A stretch of 64,000 nucleotides of DNA from QPIN01 sp965224575 (GCA_965224575.1 CBDCZQ010000004.1:62001-126000); one strand, 5' to 3'; shown: positions 53,285 through 62,890, numbered from the stretch's first letter. The notes: a model not told the origin generated them from the letters alone. Translations and numbers: made by a program.

Positions 53285-53426
53285 TATTAACTTTATCCAT
53301 CTCCTTTCTTAGCAACCACACATATCTATCTTTAAGAGTAGCTCAGTATTCAGTTGGTAAAATAATTTAATGAGTTGCGTGACCCACCAAGTTTATTCTT
53401 CAACCTATAATATATTATCTAATACT

Positions 53427-54749
53427 TTATTTTAATTTATTTCCATAGTAATTAAGTTGATAGCATTCAACTTTATCTACACTATAAAAATCTGCACTAA
53501 TCCATAGATCAGAAATGGCAGCTAACCGATCATTTAAATAAACTAAAGGTATCTGCGATCGCTCCCATGGAGGAATTGCTTTTTCCTGAAATAAGTTTTT
53601 AAGAGAATGATGACCTTTTCTCCCTGGCAATTTTATTTTTTCTGACCCCTCTCGAAATTTTATTCTAACTTCAGACTGATTCCATAAGGCCTTAGGAATT
53701 CCTTTGAAAGAATCAACCCTTATTAAGCTAAAACTATGATCAAGCTGTATATGTCTAGTTCCTGTAGGCCAAATTTTATTCACTATCGCCTGGTAACTAG
53801 CTACTTGGTCCAGACAATATAACTTATTCCTATAACGCCTAATACGATAGCCTTGGCCTTGTAACTCAGGGTTAGCAGCTGCTTTAGACAGAACAATCTC
53901 ATTTAAAATAATGTCTAATCTCTTTTCAGATAACATTCTTAACTTCATAACCTGAAACCATTGTCTAATCACTAATCGCTGTTGATCAGTATCTAAATCA
54001 AGTAACTTAGTAATATCTAGCGTTTGGTCACTTTCGTTAAAAACTCCATTCAGCAACTGTGTTGCTAATTCTTGTGATATATACTCACTTTTTGCACAGT
54101 GTCGCGCAGAACGAGCGATAGTTTTATCTAGTGCTGGCCACCGGTTTTTTAACTGAGGAATAATCTGATTACGTAAAAAATTTCGGTCAAATATATCACT
54201 TTTATTGCTTGGATCTTCAATCCATTGCAACTTATTTTCCTCTGCATAGCAAATAATTTCATTTTTTGAAACATCTAAAAAAGGGCGTAACATTTTCCCT
54301 GCACCAAACACAGCTGACAAAGGCATTCCAGAAAGACCTTTTACTCCTGCACCACGGAAGAGCTGTAATAAAACTGTTTCCATTTGATCTTCACGATGTT
54401 GAGCTAAAAGCAGAATATCCTGTTTATCTAATAAGGATTTAAAAGCGGTATATCGAGCTTCTCGTGCTATTTCCTCAAGACTTTTTCCAATAGCCTTTTG
54501 TGCATTTACATTGATGCACTGAAATTTCACGCCTAAATCTAAAGAAACTTCTTCGCAATGTAATGCCCATTGTTCAGCTTCTTGTTGTAATCCATGGTTT
54601 ATATAAACGGCAGTAGTTTTTAACTTTAGCTGCTCCACCGAGCAAACCAAGTGAAGTAGCACATGCGAATCGACTCCTCCACTATAAGCAATAAAAACCT
54701 TTCCAGTTTCAGCTGGTAATATAGAGATAACTGTTTGTTGTGTAAGCAT
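53427..54749 (-). CDS. tilS: tRNA(Ile)-lysidine synthetase TilS
   Basis: A 440-residue TilS. The PP-loop ATP motif IAYSGGVDSHVLLHL is at residues 20-34, followed by LAQHREDQMETVLLQLFRGAGVKGLSGM and the C-terminal TilS substrate domain (about 350-440). It converts C34 of tRNA-Ile(CAU) to lysidine, an essential step in decoding AUA. It follows accA, as in many gammaproteobacteria, separated by a terminator. Confidence 0.95.
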   Translation of the reverse strand: MLTQQTVISILPAETGKVFIAYSGGVDSHVLLHLVCSVEQLKLKTTAVYINHGLQQEAEQWALHCEEVSLDLGVKFQCINVNAQKAIGKSLEEIAREARYTAFKSLLDKQDILLLAQHREDQMETVLLQLFRGAGVKGLSGMPLSAVFGAGKMLRPFLDVSKNEIICYAEENKLQWIEDPSNKSDIFDRNFLRNQIIPQLKNRWPALDKTIARSARHCAKSEYISQELATQLLNGVFNESDQTLDITKLLDLDTDQQRLVIRQWFQVMKLRMLSEKRLDIILNEIVLSKAAANPELQGQGYRIRRYRNKLYCLDQVASYQAIVNKIWPTGTRHIQLDHSFSLIRVDSFKGIPKALWNQSEVRIKFREGSEKIKLPGRKGHHSLKNLFQEKAIPPWERSQIPLVYLNDRLAAISDLWISADFYSVDKVECYQLNYYGNKLK

Positions 54750-54759
54750 ATTGAACGAA

Positions 54760-54783
54760 AAAGACCGGCATAAGCCGGTCTTT
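54760..54783 (-). terminator. Intrinsic terminator between accA and tilS
   Basis: The hairpin AAAGACCGGC/GCCGGTCTTT has a 10-bp stem and a 4-base loop. On the minus strand it is followed by TTTTTCG, so it can end the accA transcript before tilS. Confidence 0.8.
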
Positions 54784-54817
54784 AAAAAAAATCATAAAAA
54801 AATGATTTTATATTTTA

Positions 54818-55783
54818 TTAAATAATATCCTCTGAAAATGAGCCGTAATCCATAATACGTTGAAAACGCTTTTCCAACATTTGCTCCAGATCTTCCTTAT
54901 TAAGTTCATCAAGAAATTTAATCAAGGTTTTACGTAAATTTAAAGCAATTTTATGATGATTTCTATGGCCTCCACCTAATGGCTCCCGAACCACTTCATC
55001 TAAAAAACCTTGCTCCCGAACTCTATCTGAAGTTATTCCCATCGCTTCTGCGGCTAATTTAGATTTATCCGCACTTTTCCACAGAATAGAAGCACACCCT
55101 TCGGGAGAAATCACTGAATAGGTACTATATTCCAGCATGATTAACCTATCCCCCACCCCAATAGCTAATGCTCCGCCAGAACCACCCTCACCAATCACAG
55201 TACAAATGATAGGTGTTCTTAGTTTAGACATCTCAAATAAATTTGTAGCAATCGCCTCACTTTGTCCACGCTCTTCAGCACCAATTCCAGGATAAGCACC
55301 AGGGGTATCAATCAAACAAATAATAGGAATATGAAATCGTTCTGCCATTTTCATCATTCTCAGAGCTTTACGATAACCTTCAGGCCTTGGCATACCAAAG
55401 TTACGATAAACTTTTTCTTTTGTATCACGACCTTTTTGATGCCCAATAACCATGACTGGCTGCCCCTCTAGCTTAGCTAGCCCACATACAATAGCCGAAT
55501 CGTCTGCAAAAGCTCTATCACCATGTAACTCATGAAAATCAGTAAACATATGATTTATATAATCTAGCGTATACGGCCGTCTAGGGTGTCTAGATAATTG
55601 TGAAATCTGCCAATCCGATAATTTTGCAAAAATTGATTCAGTTAACTGCTCACTTTTTTCTTCTAATTGTTTAAGTGTGTCAGAAATATTTATTTCATTA
55701 TCAAACTCCACCTTCCGAAGTTCTTCAATTTTCGCTTCGAGTTCAGCGATTGGTTGTTCAAAGTCTAGAAATTTTAAATCCAT
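54818..55783 (-). CDS. accA: Acetyl-CoA carboxylase carboxyltransferase subunit alpha
   Basis: A 321-residue AccA of normal length. It begins LKFLDFEQPIAELEAKIEELR and carries the crotonase-like core HQKGRDTKEKVYRNFGMPRPEGYRKALRMM and IGEGGSGGALAIGVGDR. With AccD it transfers carboxyl from biotin to acetyl-CoA in fatty acid synthesis. accD is not in the window. Confidence 0.96.
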   Translation of the reverse strand: MDLKFLDFEQPIAELEAKIEELRKVEFDNEINISDTLKQLEEKSEQLTESIFAKLSDWQISQLSRHPRRPYTLDYINHMFTDFHELHGDRAFADDSAIVCGLAKLEGQPVMVIGHQKGRDTKEKVYRNFGMPRPEGYRKALRMMKMAERFHIPIICLIDTPGAYPGIGAEERGQSEAIATNLFEMSKLRTPIICTVIGEGGSGGALAIGVGDRLIMLEYSTYSVISPEGCASILWKSADKSKLAAEAMGITSDRVREQGFLDEVVREPLGGGHRNHHKIALNLRKTLIKFLDELNKEDLEQMLEKRFQRIMDYGSFSEDII

Positions 55784-55915
55784 AGAGAGCAGGTAAATTT
55801 AAAGTATTAATGATGATTAATGATTCTATAGAAAAAATGAAATTAATTCTTGATAATTTCTATTAAATCTACAAAAAAGTTAGTTTTAATGTGTACCATT
55901 CACAATAGCTAAACT

Positions 55916-57184
55916 TTAATTATTTGATAATAGCCTTGATATTAGCTTTTCTGTTGTTTCAGTAGCGCCTTGATTATTTTTTAAAAATTGAGACATTGTA
56001 AACACCATTTTTCTTCTTTCTTCCTGGTTTTCATACAAGTGTATAACATTCTCCATAACCCCCTCTTTATTCATACATTCTATCGCAGCACCCAATGAAA
56101 CTACACCCTTAGCTATTTCTTTTGAATTAAACATATGAGGCCCAAAAATTATAGGTATATTCATTGCTGCAGGTTCGAGAATATTATGTCCTCCAACTGG
56201 AACCAGACTGCCTCCAACGAAACTTATATCAGCCGCACCATATAACAATGTTAATTCACCCATGGTATCAGCAATATAAACATCTGTATCTGTCTTAATC
56301 AATTTTTTACTGCTTCTCATGCATGTTTTCAGTCGCATTTTTTCAGCCAACTGTTTTACATCTTTAAATCGTTCAGGATGCCTAGGTACAACTAATAGAA
56401 GTAATTCAGGTATTCGTTTTTTTAATAGAAGATAAAGTTCATAAAAAATTATTTCCTCACCCTGATGTGTACTTGCAATTATCCAGATAAAACGGTCTTT
56501 AAATAATTGTGCTTTAATACTTTTTGCTTGTTGAATAAGCTCTTCGTTTATTTTGACATCAAATTTTAAATTTCCAGTCACTTCAATATAATCTGCCTTT
56601 GCTCCAATCTCTATAAACCTTTTTTTATCTTCTTCTGTTTGAGTTGCTATGAATGAAATATTTTCTAATGCAGGGATAACCAGACCGGGTATTTTTTTAT
56701 ATGCCTTCGCAGATTTAGCCGAAAGTCTAGCGTTGATTATTGTCAGTGGAATATTATTTTGATTACATTGATGATAAAGGTTCGGCCATATTTCTTTCTC
56801 CATAATAATTGCAATTTTTGGCCGAAAAATAGTCAAAAAACGCTTAATTACAATAGGTAAATCATAAGGCAAATAAACATGTGATACGGAAGAAGCTAAC
56901 CCATCCTTAACTCTTGCAGATCCAGTCGGCGTTGTTGTGGTGACAAGAAAATTATCTGTAGGATATCGTTGCTGCAACAGTTTGATTAACGGAAAAACAG
57001 CGACAGATTCACCAACAGAAACCGCATGAATCCAGATGACATTACCAGGATATTTTTTGTTATAAACAGCTAGACGTTCTTTCCAACGTTTTCGATATTC
57101 AGATGCTTTAAATCCACGCCAATAAAGACGTAATAAAATCAGAGGAGTTAATAGATAAAACAGAGTAGTATAAATATATCGCAT
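55916..57184 (-). CDS. waaA: 3-deoxy-D-manno-octulosonic acid (Kdo) transferase WaaA
   Basis: A 422-residue GT30 glycosyltransferase. One N-terminal membrane anchor (residues 1-22) is followed by the catalytic region with WIHAVSVGESVA, the acceptor-side Glu near residue 60. The donor-side region contains FVGGSLVPVGGHNILEPAAM, the GT30 Kdo-binding motif. It adds Kdo to lipid A precursor at the inner membrane, showing a lipopolysaccharide-bearing cell. It is encoded directly after hldD, a natural pairing for inner-core LPS. Confidence 0.95.
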   Translation of the reverse strand: MRYIYTTLFYLLTPLILLRLYWRGFKASEYRKRWKERLAVYNKKYPGNVIWIHAVSVGESVAVFPLIKLLQQRYPTDNFLVTTTTPTGSARVKDGLASSVSHVYLPYDLPIVIKRFLTIFRPKIAIIMEKEIWPNLYHQCNQNNIPLTIINARLSAKSAKAYKKIPGLVIPALENISFIATQTEEDKKRFIEIGAKADYIEVTGNLKFDVKINEELIQQAKSIKAQLFKDRFIWIIASTHQGEEIIFYELYLLLKKRIPELLLLVVPRHPERFKDVKQLAEKMRLKTCMRSSKKLIKTDTDVYIADTMGELTLLYGAADISFVGGSLVPVGGHNILEPAAMNIPIIFGPHMFNSKEIAKGVVSLGAAIECMNKEGVMENVIHLYENQEERRKMVFTMSQFLKNNQGATETTEKLISRLLSNN

Positions 57185-57201
57185 ATATTTAAAAATTGTC
57201 T

Positions 57202-58146
57202 CTATTTATTTAACCATTCCATATAAAGGCCGACGCCATCTTCTACTGATTTAAACTGATGTTCACAGCCAGAGGATCGTAATTGTTCTAAATTTGCCTC
57301 AGTATAGCTTTGATAACAACCCTTTAAATGCTCCGGAAATGGAATATATTCAAGCTTACCTTTTTTATGATAATTCAAAACGGCATTAGCCACATCATTA
57401 AAAGATTGACTCCTACCTGTCCCCACATTATAGATACCAGATATTTTAGGGTTATCTAAAAACCATAAATTAATATCAACCACATCACTAACATAAACAA
57501 AGTCACGTTGTTGATCACCATTACCATAGCCATCACAACCTTCAAAAAGCCGAACAACACCCGAATCTAACAATTGATTGTTTAGATGAAAAGCTACACT
57601 AGCCATACTGCCTTTATGCTCTTCATGTGGACCATAAACATTAAAATATCGTAAACCAACTACTTGAGCGGCTAATTTTGATTGGTACTGCCGAAGGTAT
57701 TGATCAAACTGGAATTTTGAATAACCATAGACATTTAATGGCCCTTCATATTTAAGCTGTTCTTTAAAGTTAGTATCTGCACCATACACGGCAGCACTGG
57801 ACGCATAAATCAGAGGGATTTTATGGCTCTGACAATAGTGGAATATAATTTTAGTATATTCATAATTATTATCCATCATGTAACGTCCATCCCACTCAGT
57901 GGTAGCGGAACACGCACCTTGATGATAAATAGCGTCTATTGCTTTATCTAGAAAAAAACCTTGCTGTATTTTTTCTATAAAATTTTTTTTATCTAAGTAA
58001 TCGGCTATTCGACAATTAACTAAATTTTTATACTTAATTCCATTGGTTAGATTGTCAACGACTAAAATATCATCGTAACCTCGCTGGTTTAGACCCAGCA
58101 CAAGATTACTGCCTATAAAACCAGCACCTCCGGTTACGATGATCAT
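57202..58146 (-). CDS. hldD: ADP-L-glycero-D-manno-heptose 6-epimerase
   Basis: A 314-residue extended SDR. The NADP-binding loop is VTGGAGFIGSNL at residues 4-15, the catalytic Ser-Tyr-Lys triad is in YASSAAVYG and YGYSKFQFD, and YFNVYGPHEEHKGSMASVAFHL is an HldD hallmark. It makes the heptose donor for the LPS core. It lies 17 bases upstream of waaA and 7 bases after rplI. Confidence 0.94.
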   Translation of the reverse strand: MIIVTGGAGFIGSNLVLGLNQRGYDDILVVDNLTNGIKYKNLVNCRIADYLDKKNFIEKIQQGFFLDKAIDAIYHQGACSATTEWDGRYMMDNNYEYTKIIFHYCQSHKIPLIYASSAAVYGADTNFKEQLKYEGPLNVYGYSKFQFDQYLRQYQSKLAAQVVGLRYFNVYGPHEEHKGSMASVAFHLNNQLLDSGVVRLFEGCDGYGNGDQQRDFVYVSDVVDINLWFLDNPKISGIYNVGTGRSQSFNDVANAVLNYHKKGKLEYIPFPEHLKGCYQSYTEANLEQLRSSGCEHQFKSVEDGVGLYMEWLNK

Positions 58147-58153
58147 TGATTAA

Positions 58154-58603
58154 TTAATCTTCAGCAGCAATTTCGATTGATTTTGTAATAACCACATCTG
58201 AGTGTAGATTAATATCAATATCATAACTACCAATTTGACGAATAACACCTTCTGGCATTCTCACCTCATGCTTCTCAATTTTAACACCAGCCTCTGTCAT
58301 TGCATCAGCAATGTTTTGCGTTCCTACAGAACCAAATAATTTGCCTTCATCACCTGCTTTATGACTAATTACAATATCCAATTTACTTAATGCATTTCCA
58401 CGCGTTTGAGCAGCTGCTAATTTTTCAGCCGCTATTTTTTCCAACTCTGCTCGGCGTGCTTCAAATTCTTTAATTTTTTCTGCTGTGGCAGCAACTGCTT
58501 TACCTTGCGGAACAAGATAATTTCTACCGTAACCAGATTTAATACTAACTTTGTCACCTAAACCACCTAAGTTAGCAATTTTTTCAAGAAGAATAACTTC
58601 CAT
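58154..58603 (-). CDS. rplI: 50S ribosomal protein L9
   Basis: A 149-residue L9 with the N-terminal RNA-binding domain (EVILLEKIANLGGLGDKVSIKSGYGRNYLVPQGKAV), the long connecting helix and a C-terminal domain with LFGSVGTQNIADAM. It belongs to the rpsF-rpsR-(DUF2232)-rplI operon. Confidence 0.97.
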   Translation of the reverse strand: MEVILLEKIANLGGLGDKVSIKSGYGRNYLVPQGKAVAATAEKIKEFEARRAELEKIAAEKLAAAQTRGNALSKLDIVISHKAGDEGKLFGSVGTQNIADAMTEAGVKIEKHEVRMPEGVIRQIGSYDIDINLHSDVVITKSIEIAAED

Positions 58604-58635
58604 CTTATTTATACCCCTATATCGAACTACAAGAA

Positions 58636-59553
58636 CTATTGAGTTCCAGATTTATTTAAAATTTTACTACGTAAGTCCAGCCAAGTATCAATGAACCCAA
58701 TAATGACAACAATTGCTATCATATGAGGAACCAACACTAATGTTATATACAAAAACGGCACCATAAAGCGCTTCGCTTTCAATAGAGAAAAAGCCGTATG
58801 TAATATTGCAGAGCCAACAAATGTATATAACACAACAAAAAGAATAGCTATATTCCAGCATGCTTCTGAAACAATACCCGTTGTAAACCAGGCAATCAAT
58901 ATAACAAAAAGACTAATCAATGCAACTAACGGATATGCCCTGAGTTCTAAATATTCTTTTTTAAACCCTTCCGGGTTATATAGTGTAGATTGCCACCATC
59001 TAGCCAAAAAAAGACCAAACAACAATCCATAAACACTTCCTGCAGCGATACCACCCGTCATAAAGTGTGAAAACACTTGTACTGATTTATTAATCTTCTC
59101 AATGGGTAGCTCAGCATTACCTGACTCAACCATTGGCTGAATCATTTGAACTAAAACTCCATACCACGATGCAGCAGGATCACTCGCATACAAATAGAAT
59201 CCTATTACTGCAACAACACCTATTAATACAGCGATATTGACAGCAACAGATAGGTGTTTTCCTTCTCTTAGTACAATAGAAATAAGCCATATAGGTAGCC
59301 ATAAGACTAAACCATAAAGCAAAGCAAATTGAAAATTTCCAAAAAGAAAAAAACCTAAAATAGCTGCAGATAAACAGGCGCTAAAAAGAACATAAAGTCC
59401 TTCATATCCTCCGTGCCTTAGAGTAACTAATGCTACAGTAGCTGAACTTACGATACTTATGGGAGGTAAAAGTATAGACAATACTGCTAAGGAAGATGCA
59501 ACTATAATCGCTTGCATTCTGCCCTTCATAATATAAGCAGCTAAAAAGTTCAC
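58636..59553 (-). CDS. DUF2232 multi-pass membrane protein
   Basis: A 305-residue protein with about eight hydrophobic segments and the DUF2232 outline. It is encoded between rpsR and rplI, where this family is often found in gammaproteobacteria. The start is taken as GTG at 59551-59553 with an AGG site five bases before; ATG at 59529 is an alternative. Function unknown; substrate-binding membrane components of ECF type have a similar fold. Confidence 0.82.
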   Translation of the reverse strand: MNFLAAYIMKGRMQAIIVASSLAVLSILLPPISIVSSATVALVTLRHGGYEGLYVLFSACLSAAILGFFLFGNFQFALLYGLVLWLPIWLISIVLREGKHLSVAVNIAVLIGVVAVIGFYLYASDPAASWYGVLVQMIQPMVESGNAELPIEKINKSVQVFSHFMTGGIAAGSVYGLLFGLFLARWWQSTLYNPEGFKKEYLELRAYPLVALISLFVILIAWFTTGIVSEACWNIAILFVVLYTFVGSAILHTAFSLLKAKRFMVPFLYITLVLVPHMIAIVVIIGFIDTWLDLRSKILNKSGTQ

Positions 59554-59572
59554 TTTAACCTACCCTAAAAAC

Positions 59573-59800
59573 TTACTTATGTGCGTCACAAAAAGGTAAC
59601 AAAGCTACATATCTTGCTTGTTTAATTGCTGCAGCTAATTGTCTTTGATACTTCGCAGGCGTATAAGTAATACGGCTAGGAACAATTTTTCCTGTTTCTG
59701 AAATATATTCACTTAACAAATCCAGATTTTTATAATCAATCTCTGGAGAACCTTCAGTCCCAAACTGACCCTTTTTATTACGTTTCATGTTATTTGCCAT
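59573..59800 (-). CDS. rpsR: 30S ribosomal protein S18
   Basis: A 75-residue S18 with the conserved core IDYKNLDLLSEYISETGKIVPSRITYTPAKYQRQLAAAIKQARYVALLPF. It pairs with S6 on the small subunit, and its gene follows rpsF by 30 bases. Confidence 0.96.
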   Translation of the reverse strand: MANNMKRNKKGQFGTEGSPEIDYKNLDLLSEYISETGKIVPSRITYTPAKYQRQLAAAIKQARYVALLPFCDAHK

Positions 59801-59830
59801 GATAATCCTCTTTAATAATCCTATCTATCG

Positions 59831-60334
59831 TTATTCAGAATTTTTTGCAGCATCTTCTGTTTCATTAACTGATTCACTCTCAACCACTACTTTTTCTTCA
59901 GTCGTTTTTTCTTCAGTTTCTGCCACTTTTTCTTCAACTTTAGCCTTTTCAGCATCAACTTTTTTAGATTCAACTTCTACTTTTTTAGACTCAGCTTCTT
60001 TTTTCTGCTCTTCTGCATTTGCAGAAGCAATTAAAGAAACATCGGTAACCGCTTCTTTTTTAGCTAAAGTCATGCTACGTAAAATCGCATCATTAAAGCG
60101 AAAACCACTTTCAAGTTCTTCAAGAGTTGGCTGATCACACTCAATATTCATCAACACATAATGTGCTTTATGAATTTTTTTGATCGGATATGCTAAATGC
60201 CTACGTCCCCAGTCCTCTAGACGATGAATTTTACCAGAAGCACCTTCTATAATTGTTTTATAACGATCAATCATCCCTTGAACCTGAGAGCTTTGGTCAG
60301 GATGTACTAAAAAGATTATTTCATAATGTCGCAT
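59831..60334 (-). CDS. rpsF: 30S ribosomal protein S6 with a long charged tail
   Basis: A 167-residue S6. The globular part (residues 1-100, MRHYEIIFLVHPDQSSQVQ...) is standard. It is followed by about 65 residues of Lys/Glu/Val-rich repeats (ESKKVEVESKKVDAEKAKVEEKV) without hydrophobic structure. S6 tails vary among bacteria and E. coli adds Glu residues to its own, but this one is unusually long. It is first in the ribosomal operon. Confidence 0.95.
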   Translation of the reverse strand: MRHYEIIFLVHPDQSSQVQGMIDRYKTIIEGASGKIHRLEDWGRRHLAYPIKKIHKAHYVLMNIECDQPTLEELESGFRFNDAILRSMTLAKKEAVTDVSLIASANAEEQKKEAESKKVEVESKKVDAEKAKVEEKVAETEEKTTEEKVVVESESVNETEDAAKNSE

Positions 60335-60480
60335 CTTTTCTCCTTTCGGTTAAGCCTTCCACTTTGCCAATCAAAGTAGTAAAGCAAGGATAGAGTTAAA
60401 AACCCTATTGAACCCCACATTATAATTTATTTCTTTAATTTGTAAAACTATTTTTAAGACTAAATACTAAGCTTGCGTTA
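60335..60480 (-). promoter_or_regulatory. Leader of the rpsF operon, possible S6:S18 autoregulatory site
   Basis: The minus-strand leader contains a perfect hairpin CTTTGATTGGCAAAG (60362-60376) and, just before the Shine-Dalgarno, GGCTTAACCGAAAGGAG. A CCG next to a hairpin close to the rpsF start is the main mark of the known S6:S18-binding leader. The match is by eye and weak. Confidence 0.35.
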
Positions 60481-60614
60481 ATAAAACCTAGCAAATGGAC
60501 AATTGACAGCTGTATCATAAAAAATACAGTTTTAGGTTATTTTATAGCATTTTGGGAATTAAAGAAGTCAGCAGATCACTACTTTATTATTTTGACCTAG
60601 AAAAATCGGTTGAA

Positions 60615-60734
60615 CATGGAATTTGTGGAAAATCTGGGCGGAAAAGACAAATAATCACTCGTAAGATAATGGCCGTAGTCCTATCAAGAGTGATTCTGCA
60701 GAATTTTTCGTCCAGATTTTTTCACAAAACCATG
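60615..60734. repeat. Palindromic element (MITE-like) between rpsF and the GGDEF-EAL gene
   Basis: A 120-bp inverted repeat. The left arm starts CATGGAATTTGTGGAAAATC and the right arm is its imperfect complement ending CCATG; an inner pair AATCACTC/GAGTGATT is perfect. Short open frames across it have no ribosome site and are not genes. The rest of the 625-base gap 60335-60959 shows only the rpsF leader and the hairpin at 60746. Confidence 0.6.
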
Positions 60735-60745
60735 GAGCGATTTCT

Positions 60746-60766
60746 CCCTCACCCAATGGGTGAGGG
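60746..60766. repeat. Perfect 9-bp hairpin CCCTCACCC/GGGTGAGGG
   Basis: CCCTCACCC AAT GGGTGAGGG, a GC-rich perfect hairpin with a three-base loop, next to the palindromic element. There is no T-run on either side, so it is not a typical intrinsic terminator. A related GGGTGAGGG stretch occurs near 41149. Confidence 0.6.
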
Positions 60767-60959
60767 CTAACAAACCTGGTTGCACGTGATATTCAATGGC
60801 TTGTGTGAAAATTTAGCGGTCAACTGATTTTTTTAGGTTTAAAAGGCTTTGTGAGATAAAATTTTGGACATCTCTATTAATTGCTAAGTAAAAGTACTGA
60901 TTCCTTTATTATTTGCATGCAAGAGATTGTGATAGGATTTTATATTAAGGGAAGAAAAC

Positions 60960-62747
60960 TTAACTTAACAACTCTAAAAAATATTTTGCCGGGACAGGCT
61001 TACTAAAATAATAACCTTGATATTCAAGACAATTAAGACTTTGTAGCATCATTAGCTGTTCTTTTGTTTCAACACCTTCTGCTACAACATGTAAATCAAG
61101 GCTACCTGCCATCGCAAGAATTGCTTTAACGATAGCCAAATTACTTGGCTCTGTAAGAATACTACCAATAAAAGATTGATCAATTTTTAATTCATCAATA
61201 GGAAAACGATTTAGATAACTTAAAGATGAATAACCTGTCCCAAAGTCATCAATTGAAAGTTTTATCCCTTCTTCCTTTAATCTATACAAGACTTCTATAT
61301 TTTCTTTTGCATTTTCCATAATAGCACTTTCTGTCAGCTCTAATTTTACGTGCTTAGGAGCCAGTCCCGATTTGTTAAGAACATTTCTAACCGTTCCTAC
61401 CACTCTTCCTTGCCGAAAACTTTGACTTGTAATATTAATTGAAACAGGAACAATTTTTTTACCCATTTTTTGCCATTCAACTAATTGCTCACAAGTGGTT
61501 AAAAAAGCCCATTCATCTATCTCAGGTAATAGATTAATATCCTCGGCCAATGGAATAAAAATACCAGGCGAGACCAGCCCTAATTTAGGATGATTCCATC
61601 GCATCAATGCCTCGCCCCCAATAAGTTGCCCCGTATGAACATTGACTTTTGGTTGATAAAACATTTCTAACTCACCTCGCTCAGCAGCTTTGCGTAAATC
61701 ATTTGCCATTTTTAAACGAGCTACTGACTTAGTATTTAGTCCATCAGCATAAAATTGATAACAATTACCGCCTTTCTGTTTAGCATGTGATAAAGCAATA
61801 TCGGCATGCTTAAGTAAAGTATTTATTTCATGTCCATCTCGAGGAAAAACAGCTATTCCAACACTACATGTAATATACAACTCATGTTGTTGAGGATGGA
61901 ATGCAGGCACTAGTGATTGTAAAACTCTCTCTGCTATAGGCAAAATATCATCAAGTTGTCTTATACTTGGTAATAACACTGCAAATTCATTACCTCCAAT
62001 TCTAGACAAACCAGTTTGAGATAAATCCTGTCCAAACCTACCGACTGTATCCCCATATCTGAGACATTCTATTAAGCGCCGTGCCACTTCTTGTAACAAC
62101 ACATCGCCAACTTCTGGCCCTAGTGTATCGTTAATCTCTTTGAATCGATCTAAATCTAATTTTAAAACTGACCCTGAAATTTGTTCTTTCTTTGACTTAT
62201 GTAAAGCCCAATCCAAATGACTAATAAAAGTTTGTCGATTAGGTAAGTCAGTTAAAACATCAAAATGTGCCAACCTGTCCTGATAAACTTTTGCAGCCAG
62301 TGTATTTCTAATTCGTAACACCAACTCACTTGGATCTACAGGTTTGCCTAAAAAATCATTAGCGCCTAAGCGCAATGCCTTCATTTTAGTTTCTGCATCT
62401 GTAGAAGATGTCAAAATAATAATGGGGGTATATTTTAGTTTTTTATCCGCTCGGACTTGCTTTAAAATATCAAAGCCACTAACTTCTGGCATCATTAGAT
62501 CAAGCAAAACAACATCGGGCTTTTCAGAAGCGATTAAGTCGAATGCTTTTACCGAATCATCAACGGTAATAAAATGCTCATATCCTACTTCCTCCAGAAA
62601 TATTTTAACCATTTCAGAGTTAATAGGCTCATCATCAATCATCATGATTTTAGCACCAGTTAAATTATCAAACTGGCTTTCTTGTTCAGCAGAAAATCCT
62701 TTCTGATCCATTTCAGCTGGATCAAGATTATTAGGGAGTGCATTCAT
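60960..62747 (-). CDS. Response regulator with GGDEF(GGNEF)-EAL output
   Basis: A 595-residue soluble protein. REC (residues 30-150) has the acidic pair in MIDDE and the phosphoacceptor Asp in LLDLMMPEVSG. The GGDEF domain reads IGGNEFAVLL, with Asp replaced by Asn, and an insertion (GQDLSQTGLS) separates it from the usual inhibitory-site region. The EAL domain is canonical: GGEALMRWNHP, ELTES, DDFGTGYSSLSYL and KID. It probably acts as a phosphodiesterase, with the GGNEF domain regulatory. It follows a hybrid kinase on the same strand, its likely partner. Confidence 0.92.
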   Translation of the reverse strand: MNALPNNLDPAEMDQKGFSAEQESQFDNLTGAKIMMIDDEPINSEMVKIFLEEVGYEHFITVDDSVKAFDLIASEKPDVVLLDLMMPEVSGFDILKQVRADKKLKYTPIIILTSSTDAETKMKALRLGANDFLGKPVDPSELVLRIRNTLAAKVYQDRLAHFDVLTDLPNRQTFISHLDWALHKSKKEQISGSVLKLDLDRFKEINDTLGPEVGDVLLQEVARRLIECLRYGDTVGRFGQDLSQTGLSRIGGNEFAVLLPSIRQLDDILPIAERVLQSLVPAFHPQQHELYITCSVGIAVFPRDGHEINTLLKHADIALSHAKQKGGNCYQFYADGLNTKSVARLKMANDLRKAAERGELEMFYQPKVNVHTGQLIGGEALMRWNHPKLGLVSPGIFIPLAEDINLLPEIDEWAFLTTCEQLVEWQKMGKKIVPVSINITSQSFRQGRVVGTVRNVLNKSGLAPKHVKLELTESAIMENAKENIEVLYRLKEEGIKLSIDDFGTGYSSLSYLNRFPIDELKIDQSFIGSILTEPSNLAIVKAILAMAGSLDLHVVAEGVETKEQLMMLQSLNCLEYQGYYFSKPVPAKYFLELLS

Positions 62748-62890
62748 ACAAATTTATCTTTCTTTTCTTTAAAGTTTATTTATCAGCTTATGCATCAGTA
62801 ATAGCTATAAGCTGTTATTTTTAAGTAAACAGTGCCAAAAAAATAAAGTTTCACTATTAATTGTAGCTGGCTATTTATTTTATGCCTGAT

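Noticed and set aside
53336..53389. Second tRNA after tRNA-Ser (GAGTAGCTCAG...TTGGTAA...CCACCA)
   Set aside because: Only D-arm-like bases and a CCA-like end are visible; no acceptor stem, anticodon stem or T-arm can be formed. At most a relic.
60552..60770. A 72-residue rightward gene
   Set aside because: It lies across the palindromic element and hairpin, has no ribosome site, and its product matches nothing I recognise.
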